DNA of 34,318 nt from Clostridia bacterium (GTDB lineage Bacteria > Bacillota > Clostridia > Christensenellales > UBA1242): positions 1-34,318 of the forward strand of contig JAFTMY010000006.1 of the NCBI GenBank assembly GCA_017452165.1. The letters are read 5' to 3'. This document shows positions 15,848 through 22,791 of the stretch, in pieces. Position numbers and translations under genes: made by a program. Numbering within the stretch: position 1 is the first letter of the stretch; each line of letters starts with the position of its first letter. Under the pieces are notes generated by a model that saw only the letters and a list, made by a program, of their open reading frames with translations, did not search any database and was not told the DNA's origin.

Positions 15848-17918
15848 TATTGTAAAATTAAACTATCCAATGCATGCTGATAAAATAATTGAGGCTTATA
15901 AGTTTGCTGATAAGGCACATGAGGGAATAGTTAGAAAAAGTGGTGAACCTTATATAGTTCATCCTCTTGCTGTTGCAAAAATTTTAATCAAAAACAATTT
16001 AGACTATCTTACAATTATTGCAGGACTTTTGCATGATGTTGTTGAAGATACTAACGTTTCCCTTGAAGATGTAAATGATAAGTTTGGAATTACTGCTGCA
16101 AAACTTGTTGATGGTGTAACTAAAATTGATAATTTAACACTTGAAAAAGAAAATTTAACAGAGGCAGATAGTATAAAACGACTTTTAGTTGCAATGGGTA
16201 ATGATGTTAGGGTTATTTTCATAAAACTTGCTGATAGACTTCATAATATGAGAACCATTGAGTTTTTACCTAGAGAAAAACAAATAAAAATGGCAAGTGA
16301 AACACTTGAACTTTTTATTCCTATTGCAGAGAGAATTGGTATAAGAAAAATTCGCTCTGAACTTCAAGAATTGACTTTCAAGTGTCTTCATCCTGAGGAG
16401 TATAATAAAATAAAAATAGGTTTTGAGAAAAAACTTGAAGAAGAAAAAGTTAAGATGGGCGGACTTCAAACTGAACTTGAAGAACTGCTTGCAAAAGAAA
16501 ATATTAAAAGCACTGTTTTTGGTTGGCCTGAAAGATTTTATTCTATCTACAAAAAGATGCAAACTAAGGGTATGGGTAAGGTTTTTGGACTTATTTTAAT
16601 AAAAGTTATAGTTAACACTGAACTTGATTGTTATAAAGTTTTAGGGTTGCTTCATAAAAAATACGACCATATTCCTAGTCAAATAAAAGACTTTATTGCT
16701 ATGAAAAAACCAAATGGTTATCAATCTCTTCATACAGTTTTAATGACTAAAGATGGCGAACTTATGTTTAAAGTTATGATTAGAACTAAAGAAATGGATA
16801 AGATTTGTGAGTATGGTATTGCTTCGCTTTGGCCAAAAAAAGACTCAGATGTAGATTTCTTTGAAAAATTTGAAAGATATAATGTATTTAAAAAGATAGT
16901 TCTTAGTGAAAAAGATGAAATTTATAATACTGATGCTTTTATTGATGCTATAAAAATTGACCTTTCCTCAAAAACTACTTGGATATTTAATTCAGATTTT
17001 AAGCCATATTGTTTAAAATCTGATAAACCAACAGCAATAGATTTTGCTTATGCACTTGGGACAAGTATCGGTCACAATGCACAAAGTGCTATAATTAACG
17101 GTAAAAAAGCATCAATAGGAACTGAACTTTCTTCGGGAGATGTTGTTGAAATTATTTGTTCAGAAGAGAAAAAGAGTCCTAGTAGAAACTGGCTTTTAGC
17201 AGTTAGAACATCTGAGGCGAGAAAAAAGATTAGAGAATATTTTTCTGCTCATACAACCCAAGAATTTATTGACCTTGGAAGAGAAGAACTTAGAGAAGAA
17301 CTTAATAAAAATAATTATACATTAGGTGATTTGCTTGCACATTTTGGGGAATTGAAAAAAGAATTTGATTTTTCAAATATTGATGATATGTTTGCAAGTC
17401 TTGGATATAAAAGTATTACAAAAAATCAACTTTTAAAACATTTGATAATCAATAATGGACATAAAAAACTAAGCGATGATTTTCCAGTCGAAATTGAGGG
17501 GGCAACAGGATTTTTTAATATTAATTTTCCTAAGTGTTGTTCTGCAATTCCAGGAGATGAAATTGTTGGTGTAATGTCAAGAAATGGTATTTCAATTCAT
17601 AACACAAACTGTGTGAATCTTAAAAAAGTAAAAAATATAATAAAACTTAAGGCAAACTGGAAAGATAATACTGAGCAAAAATTTAATGTAAATTTAAAAT
17701 TTATTGCTAAAAATAAGTTTGGATTTGCTGCAAAATTATTTAATTTAATTTCATCTGAAAATATTGATATGTCAAAAATTGAAGCAAAAAAATCTAATGA
17801 GGCTGACTGTGAATTTAAGTTGAATTTTTCAATAGGTAATATTATTGAACTTGAAAGGCTTATAAATAATATAAAATCACTTGAAGAAATTAAGAGTGTA
17901 ACAAGAGCATTTGAGTAA
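15819..17918 (+). CDS. rel: Long RelA/SpoT homolog: hydrolase intact, synthetase site degenerate
   Basis: A 699-residue protein with the full Rel layout: HD hydrolase (1-190), synthetase domain (230-340), TGS (about 385-450), helical region, zinc-finger domain (about 555-605, PKCCSAIPGDEIVG ... HNTNC) and ACT (620-699). Hydrolase residues are all visible: R39, H48, H72-D73, E76-D77, D139 and N143 (LADRLHNMRT). The synthetase site is not: the ATP-site R and K of GRPKH are W236 and E238 (GWPERF), the catalytic Asp of DLxAxR is G257 with its R now K262, and the catalytic Glu of EVQIRT is K318. Y301 and H305 (NGYQSLHT) remain. I infer a (p)ppGpp hydrolase without synthesis. The ATG at 15819 has AGGTAGG (15804-15810); GTG at 15810 and ATG at 15828 are alternatives. 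Confidence 0.92.
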   Translation: MTEMEQEFINIVKLNYPMHADKIIEAYKFADKAHEGIVRKSGEPYIVHPLAVAKILIKNNLDYLTIIAGLLHDVVEDTNVSLEDVNDKFGITAAKLVDGVTKIDNLTLEKENLTEADSIKRLLVAMGNDVRVIFIKLADRLHNMRTIEFLPREKQIKMASETLELFIPIAERIGIRKIRSELQELTFKCLHPEEYNKIKIGFEKKLEEEKVKMGGLQTELEELLAKENIKSTVFGWPERFYSIYKKMQTKGMGKVFGLILIKVIVNTELDCYKVLGLLHKKYDHIPSQIKDFIAMKKPNGYQSLHTVLMTKDGELMFKVMIRTKEMDKICEYGIASLWPKKDSDVDFFEKFERYNVFKKIVLSEKDEIYNTDAFIDAIKIDLSSKTTWIFNSDFKPYCLKSDKPTAIDFAYALGTSIGHNAQSAIINGKKASIGTELSSGDVVEIICSEEKKSPSRNWLLAVRTSEARKKIREYFSAHTTQEFIDLGREELREELNKNNYTLGDLLAHFGELKKEFDFSNIDDMFASLGYKSITKNQLLKHLIINNGHKKLSDDFPVEIEGATGFFNINFPKCCSAIPGDEIVGVMSRNGISIHNTNCVNLKKVKNIIKLKANWKDNTEQKFNVNLKFIAKNKFGFAAKLFNLISSENIDMSKIEAKKSNEADCEFKLNFSIGNIIELERLINNIKSLEEIKSVTRAFE

Positions 17919-17999
17919 TAAAAATGTATAAATTTAATATTAATTGCTAATAATTTACAATGAAATATGTAATTTATTAAAAATAAATATAAAAAACAC

Positions 18000-18028
18000 T
18001 TTACATTTGAATTAAAATAATATATACT
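18000..18028 (+). promoter_or_regulatory. promoter of rpsO
   Basis: TTTACA (18000-18005), 17-base spacer, TATACT (18023-18028), predicted start near 18035, giving a leader of about 75 bases. Confidence 0.7.
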
Positions 18029-18034
18029 ATTGTC

Positions 18035-18109
18035 GTACCGTTTGAGAGTATTAAATTTATTTTCCGGTTTAATATTCAAAAACTGGCAAATTTTAATTGG
18101 AGGAAAATA
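18035..18109 (+). promoter_or_regulatory. structured rpsO leader, possible S15 autoregulatory pseudoknot
   Basis: TTGA-GAG-TATTAAA (18042-18055) pairs with TTTAATA-T-TCAA (18068-18079), leaving a 12-base loop that ends in CCGG (18064-18067). This can pair with CTGG (18083-18086) downstream to make an H-type pseudoknot just before the AGGAGG ribosome binding site. S15 represses its own mRNA through leader structures in E. coli (a pseudoknot) and in Geobacillus (a junction). The structure is my reading and the link to S15 is inference. Confidence 0.45.
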
Positions 18110-18373
18110 ATGGATAAAATTAGAAAGCAAGAAATAATCAAAGAATTTGCTCAATCTGAAAATGATACTGGTTCTCCTTACGTTCAAATCGCTTTACTTA
18201 CAGAAAGAATCAATAACTTAACAGAATATTTAAAATCTAATAAGCAAGATTTCCATTCACGCCGTGGTCTTATGCAACTTGTTGGTCGTAGAAAAGGTCT
18301 TCTTGAATACTTAAAAAAGATTGATATTGAAGCATATAGAAATTTGATTGCTAGACTTGGTATTAGAAAATAA
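18110..18373 (+). CDS. rpsO: 30S ribosomal protein S15
   Basis: An 87-residue protein of normal S15 length. S15 binds 16S rRNA at a three-way junction early in 30S assembly. Typical segments: [22 protein letters not shown], then [21 protein letters not shown] (the RNA-contact HSRRGL and GRRK) and the closing LIARLGIRK. The ribosome binding site GGAGG is strong. It is followed by its own terminator and then pnp, the classic rpsO-pnp order. Confidence 0.97.
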   Translation: MDKIRKQEIIKEFAQSENDTGSPYVQIALLTERINNLTEYLKSNKQDFHSRRGLMQLVGRRKGLLEYLKKIDIEAYRNLIARLGIRK

Positions 18374-18379
18374 TTATAT

Positions 18380-18416
18380 AAAAAAGGGAGTGGTTTTTTT
18401 ACCATTCCGTTTTTTT
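18380..18416 (+). terminator. terminator between rpsO and pnp
   Basis: GGAGTGGT (18387-18394) pairs with ACCATTCC (18401-18408), including one G-T pair, with A/T flanks, a six-T loop and a T run to 18416. No separate pnp promoter is obvious in the 31 bases that follow, so some read-through into pnp is likely. Confidence 0.7.
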
Positions 18417-18447
18417 GTTATAAAAAGAAGAATTTTAAGGAGTATTT

Positions 18448-20550
18448 ATGTTTGGTGTAGAAAAAAATTATAAATTAACACTTGCTGGTAAAGATATTGA
18501 AATTAAAACTGGTAAGTATTGTGGTCAAGCAAATGGAACTTGTCAAGTTAAATGTGGCGACACAATTGTTATGGTTAATGTAACAATGAGTGAAAAGGCT
18601 AGAGAAGGTGCTGACTTCTTCCCACTTTGCGTTGATTTTGAAGAAAAAATGTATTCAATAGGAAAATTCCCAGGTGGATTTAAAAAGAGAGAAGGTAGAG
18701 CTAGTGACCAAGCAATCCTTTACTCAAGACTTATTGATAGACCTATTAGACCTTTATTCCCAAAAGGATTCTATAATGATGTTGCAGTTGTTGCAACAGC
18801 ACTTTCAGTTGACCCTGATTATCCACCAGAAATTTTAGCAATGATTGGCTCATCTGTTGCTCTTTCAGTTTCTGATATTCCATTTGCTGGACCAACAGGT
18901 TCAGTTGTAGTTGGTTGTATTGATGATGAATTTGTTATTAACCCAACACAAGAAGAATGTGAAAAAAGCACAATGCACGTTGTAGTTTCTGGAACTAAAG
19001 AAGCAATTTTAATGGTTGAAGCAGGTGCAAAAGAAGTTTCTGAAGAACAAATGACAAATGCAATTTTATATGCCCATGGTTTTATTAAGGAAATTGTTGC
19101 ATTTATCGAAGATATTGCTAAAGATACAGGAAAAGAAAAGAAAGTAGTTGAACTTTTCCATGTTGGAGAAGATTTAGAAAAAGATATTCGTGATTATGTT
19201 ACAGAAAACTTAAAGGCTGCTATGGAACCACTTGCTGATAAAGTTGCTTTTAATGAAAGAATTGATGCAGTTTTAACAGATTGCAGAGAACATTTTGCAG
19301 AAAAGTATGAAGATAGAGAACAAGAAATCAATGAACTTTTATACAAAATGCAAAAAGAAATCGTTAGAAAGAATATTATTGAAACAGGTGTTCGTCCTGA
19401 TGGAAGAAGCACAAAACAAATTCGCCCTATTTGGTGCGAAGTTGGTATTTTACCAAGAGTTCACGGAACAGGTGTGTTTACTCGTGGTGAAACACAAATT
19501 TTAAACTGTTTAACACTTGCTACAATCTCTGAGGCTCAAAGAATTGAAGGTTTAGATGATGAAGAAAATGCTTATAAGAGATATATTCATCAATACAATA
19601 TGCCTCCATATGCAACAGGTGAGGCAAGAAACTTAAAATCTCCTGGTCGTCGTGAAATTGGACATGGTGCGCTTGCTGAAAGATCACTTATTCCAGTTAT
19701 CCCAAGTGAAGAAGAATTCCCATATGCTCTTAGACTTGTAAGTGAAGTTTTATCTTCTAATGGTTCATCTTCTATGGCAAGTGTATGTGCTAGCACACTT
19801 TCTCTTATGGATGCAGGTGTTCCAATTAAAGCCCCTGTATCTGGTGTTGCTATGGGTCTTATTAAAGATGAAGAATCAGGTAAGGTTGTAGTTCTTACTG
19901 ATATTCAAGGTCTTGAAGACTTCTATGGTGATATGGACTTTAAAGTTGCAGGTACAACAAAAGGTATTACTGCTATTCAAATGGATATCAAAATTAAGGG
20001 TATCGATGAATCAATTTTAAAGACAGCTCTTTCTCAAGCAAGAGAAGGTAGACTTGAAATTATGGAAAAGATGGTTGCTACAATCTCTGAAAGTAGAGAC
20101 CACTTAAGTGTTTATGCTCCAAAGATTATTTCATTTAAGATTAACCCAGAAAAAATTGGCGAAGTTATTGGTCAAGGTGGTAAGACAATCAATAAGATTA
20201 TCGAAAAAACTGGCGTTAAGATTGATATTAATGATGATGGAACAGTAATGATTTCTTCTGCTAATATCGAGGCTTGCAATGAAGCAAAGAAAATTATTGA
20301 AGATATCGTGTTTGTTCCTGAAATCGGCGAAAGATACACTGGAACAGTTGTAAGAATTATGCAATTTGGTGCTTTCGTTGAAATTTCATCTTCTTGTGAT
20401 GGTATGATTCATATCTCTAAACTTTCATCTAAGAGAGTTGATAGAGTTGAAAGTGTTGTAAATATCGGTGATAGAGTTGAAGTTGAAGTTATTAAAGTTG
20501 ATGAAAAAGGTAGAGTAGACCTTAAACTTATTAAAAAAATTGAAGGTTAA
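18448..20550 (+). CDS. pnp: Polyribonucleotide nucleotidyltransferase (PNPase)
   Basis: A 700-residue phosphorolytic 3'-5' exoribonuclease, full length. Two RNase PH domains (about 1-230 and 310-545, joined by an all-helical segment) contain FFPLCVDFEEK and GGFKKREGR in the first copy and VRPDGR, FTRGETQ, SPGRREIGHGALAER and the catalytic MDIKIKGI region in the second. A KH domain follows (about 565-620, IGEVIGQGGKTINKI), then an S1 domain (about 625-697, GTVVRIMQFGAFVEI). All expected catalytic and RNA-binding motifs are present. It degrades mRNA with RNase Y, encoded at 31670-33286. AAGGAG precedes the ATG. Confidence 0.97.
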   Translation: MFGVEKNYKLTLAGKDIEIKTGKYCGQANGTCQVKCGDTIVMVNVTMSEKAREGADFFPLCVDFEEKMYSIGKFPGGFKKREGRASDQAILYSRLIDRPIRPLFPKGFYNDVAVVATALSVDPDYPPEILAMIGSSVALSVSDIPFAGPTGSVVVGCIDDEFVINPTQEECEKSTMHVVVSGTKEAILMVEAGAKEVSEEQMTNAILYAHGFIKEIVAFIEDIAKDTGKEKKVVELFHVGEDLEKDIRDYVTENLKAAMEPLADKVAFNERIDAVLTDCREHFAEKYEDREQEINELLYKMQKEIVRKNIIETGVRPDGRSTKQIRPIWCEVGILPRVHGTGVFTRGETQILNCLTLATISEAQRIEGLDDEENAYKRYIHQYNMPPYATGEARNLKSPGRREIGHGALAERSLIPVIPSEEEFPYALRLVSEVLSSNGSSSMASVCASTLSLMDAGVPIKAPVSGVAMGLIKDEESGKVVVLTDIQGLEDFYGDMDFKVAGTTKGITAIQMDIKIKGIDESILKTALSQAREGRLEIMEKMVATISESRDHLSVYAPKIISFKINPEKIGEVIGQGGKTINKIIEKTGVKIDINDDGTVMISSANIEACNEAKKIIEDIVFVPEIGERYTGTVVRIMQFGAFVEISSSCDGMIHISKLSSKRVDRVESVVNIGDRVEVEVIKVDEKGRVDLKLIKKIEG

Positions 20551-20588
20551 TTTATAAAAATTAACATAGTTTATTAATATTAACTTAT

Positions 20589-20626
20589 AAAAAATGCATA
20601 AATTGTTAAAATTTGTGCATTTTTTT
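20589..20626 (+). terminator. intrinsic terminator after pnp
   Basis: AAAAAATGCATAAATT (20589-20604) pairs with AATTTGTGCATTTTTT (20610-20625), one T-G pair, five-base loop, followed by T. Confidence 0.85.
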
Positions 20627-20650
20627 ATTATATTTTTATAACTTTAATCA

Positions 20651-20656
20651 TATAAT
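20651..20656 (+). promoter_or_regulatory. -10 element of ylxY (leaderless)
   Basis: Perfect TATAAT with the ATG beginning six bases downstream, at the expected transcription start. The -35 is weak. Confidence 0.45.
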
Positions 20657-20661
20657 TTTAT

Positions 20662-21402
20662 ATGAGTAAAATTAAATTTAATATTATAAAAGTAGAAAGT
20701 TTTTTTAGAAATTTTGTGTGCAATTTTGTAATTATTACATTACTTAGTTTTTTTATTTTATGTGGTTTAGGAAATAAAAAAGATAATATTATTACGGTTT
20801 CAAATAGCGAGTATAATGGCACAATTTATGCAGGTGACAAGACAAAAAATTATGTTTCAATTATGATAAATGTTTATTGGGGCAATGAATATTTAGAACA
20901 AATGTTAGATATTTTAAAAAATAGTAATATAAAAACTACATTTTTTGTTGGTGGAAGTTGGGCTGATACAACACCGTTACTTCTTAAGCGAATATTTGAT
21001 GAAGGACATGAGATTGGTAATCATGGATATAATCATAAAGAGCATGGAAAAATTAGTAAAGAAAAAAATTTTGAAGAGATAAAAAAATGCCATGATAAGG
21101 TAAAAGAGATAGTTGGAGTTAGTATGAATTTGTTTGCTCCTCCGGGTGGCTCTTATAATAAAAATACTATTAATTCAGCAACAAGTCTTGGATATAAAAC
21201 AATAATGTGGACGAGAGATACTATTGATTGGAGAGACCATAATAGTGATTTAATTTATAGTAGAGCGATATCAAATATGAGTGGCGGTGATTTAATTTTA
21301 ATGCACCCAACAAAGGAAAGTGTTGTTGCTCTTAAACAAATAATTGAATATGTAACAAATAATAATTTAAAAATAATGCCTGTTAGTGATGTTATTTCGT
21401 AA
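20662..21402 (+). CDS. ylxY: YlxY-like sporulation polysaccharide deacetylase family protein
   Basis: A 246-residue protein with one N-terminal membrane helix or uncleaved signal (about 18-36), then a NodB-type (CE4) domain. Motif 1, normally TFDDG, reads MINVYWGNEY, the form I recall for the YlxY/TIGR02873 sporulation branch (INVAWGNEY in Bacillus). Motif 2 keeps both metal histidines (HEIGNHGYNH), motif 3 is FAPPGGSYN, and the end has DLILMHPT. Without the two Asp of motif 1, normal deacetylation is doubtful; this is a trait of the branch. Location directly after pnp and before an M16 gene matches Bacillus subtilis pnpA-ylxY-mlpA. No ribosome binding site: TATAAT (20651-20656) lies five bases before the ATG, so the mRNA is probably leaderless. 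Confidence 0.85.
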   Translation: MSKIKFNIIKVESFFRNFVCNFVIITLLSFFILCGLGNKKDNIITVSNSEYNGTIYAGDKTKNYVSIMINVYWGNEYLEQMLDILKNSNIKTTFFVGGSWADTTPLLLKRIFDEGHEIGNHGYNHKEHGKISKEKNFEEIKKCHDKVKEIVGVSMNLFAPPGGSYNKNTINSATSLGYKTIMWTRDTIDWRDHNSDLIYSRAISNMSGGDLILMHPTKESVVALKQIIEYVTNNNLKIMPVSDVIS

Positions 21403-21440
21403 AAATGTTAAAAAAACATAAAAAAGTTTGAAAAATATGC

Positions 21441-21468
21441 AAAATCCGTTTTAATTACGGATTTTTTT
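21441..21468 (+). terminator. intrinsic terminator after ylxY
   Basis: AAAATCCGT (21441-21449) pairs with ACGGATTTT (21457-21465), seven-base loop, T run to 21468. Confidence 0.88.
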
Positions 21469-21472
21469 ATTG

Positions 21473-21478
21473 TATAAT
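21473..21478 (+). promoter_or_regulatory. -10 element of the M16-spoIIIE-recA gene block
   Basis: Perfect TATAAT directly after the ylxY terminator, four bases before the first ATG (21483) of the M16-family gene. No good -35 is seen. Transcription probably starts at about 21483-21485. Confidence 0.45.
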
Positions 21479-21482
21479 AATT

Positions 21483-22781
21483 ATGTTAAATAATTTTAAA
21501 ATGGAGAATTTTATAGATATGGAAAAAGTATATTCAAATGGTTTAAGACTTGTTAGTCTTCCAAAAAAAGATAAAAAAGTTTGCTGTGTAGTTTTATATA
21601 TTGCAGGTGGAACTCAATCTGAAAAAAATTACCAAAGTGGTATTAGTGAATATTTAACTAAAATTTTACTTATGGGAACTCGTAAACACCCAACAGCAGA
21701 GGGTTTATTTAATTACGCAAAAGAAAATGGTATTGTTTTAACTGCTCATAATTCAAAGGAAAGTATTTCAATTAGTGCACTTTGTTTAAATAAAAATGTA
21801 AAGGCTGCTATTGAACTTTTATCTGAGATTGCTTTTGAAACAAACTTTTCTGTTGAAAATGGTGAAAAGGCTAGAAAAACTCAACTTTCTCAAGTTGCTA
21901 TGCTTGCAGAAAATCCACTTTTTGTTATGGATAAACTTTTAAATTCTACTCTTTATTATAGAACTGGTCTTGCTAACCCAAAACATGGTAGTAATATTTC
22001 TGTTTCAAGATTTAGAACATTAGATGCAAAGGATTTCTTAGAAAAAATCTTTACACCTAGAAATACAATTATTTCCGTTGTTGGTAATGTTGATGATAAT
22101 TTAGTTGAAGAAACAGTTAAAGTAAATTTCTTTGATAAAATGAACGAAAATGAAAAAGTTTATAAGAAACTTAAGTATGTTTCAAATGTTGATGATTTTG
22201 TAGGCTCATGCAAGGGTAGAGTTAAAAAACTTAATCAAACTAGAATTAAGATTGCTTTTCCAACTTTCTCTTTTAAAGATAAAGAAAAATATATTATTGA
22301 AATTATTAAACCGATAATTTTAAATCATTTAAAACAATCACTTTCAAATCTTGATTACTACTTTGATACTAAGATTAACACAAAATACTATTCTAATAAT
22401 GGTAATATTACTTTTGATATTATGGTAGACTATGAATTTGCTGAAGAACATTTGCAAAATTTTGTTAATGCGCTTTACTATGATATTAAAAATAGAGAAA
22501 TTTATGATGATGAATTTAAAAAAGAAAAAAATGTATTTATCACAAACTTTTTAAATAAGTATGATGACGTTGTTGAAAATGCTCTTATTTCTGCTAAGAC
22601 TTTTGCCCTTACTAAAAAGACATTTAGCGAATCATCTGAACTTTTAAAGATGGATCATATTAATATTTCTGCTGTTAATAATGTATTGAAGAGAATTTTA
22701 AATTTCAAAAAAATGGTTATTGTTTATTTAGGACATGATATTGAAATTGATTATGACAAATTAGTGTCAATTGAAAAATAA
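21483..22781 (+). CDS. M16-family peptidase homolog lacking the zinc motif (MlpA/YmxG position)
   Basis: A 432-residue cytosolic protein with the two-halved M16 fold. The N-terminus (VYSNGLRLVSLP) and the block GISEYLTKILLMGT (53-66) align with the canonical 'G.aHFLEH..FKGT', but the HxxEH zinc motif is E56-Y57-L58-T59-K60, and the third ligand region (ER.VVL.EI in active enzymes) is ARKTQLSQV (130-138), without the Glu. It cannot bind zinc in the usual way and is predicted inactive. Position after ylxY fits Bacillus mlpA (ymxG). Inactive M16 chains often pair with an active one; none is in this window. ATG 21483 suits a leaderless mRNA; ATG 21519 (GGAG 12 bases upstream) would match the family start better. 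TAA is followed at once by the spoIIIE ribosome binding site. Confidence 0.85.
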   Translation: MLNNFKMENFIDMEKVYSNGLRLVSLPKKDKKVCCVVLYIAGGTQSEKNYQSGISEYLTKILLMGTRKHPTAEGLFNYAKENGIVLTAHNSKESISISALCLNKNVKAAIELLSEIAFETNFSVENGEKARKTQLSQVAMLAENPLFVMDKLLNSTLYYRTGLANPKHGSNISVSRFRTLDAKDFLEKIFTPRNTIISVVGNVDDNLVEETVKVNFFDKMNENEKVYKKLKYVSNVDDFVGSCKGRVKKLNQTRIKIAFPTFSFKDKEKYIIEIIKPIILNHLKQSLSNLDYYFDTKINTKYYSNNGNITFDIMVDYEFAEEHLQNFVNALYYDIKNREIYDDEFKKEKNVFITNFLNKYDDVVENALISAKTFALTKKTFSESSELLKMDHINISAVNNVLKRILNFKKMVIVYLGHDIEIDYDKLVSIEK

Positions 22782-22791
22782 GGAGTTTATT

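Noticed and set aside
17597..18187. 196-codon minus-strand frame across the rel 3' end and rpsO leader
   Set aside because: Antisense to two firm genes, composition is Phe/Leu/Ile/Ser noise; no start signal.
18373..18448. A separate pnp promoter
   Set aside because: The short gap is filled by the rpsO terminator and the ribosome binding site; no -35/-10 pair is visible.
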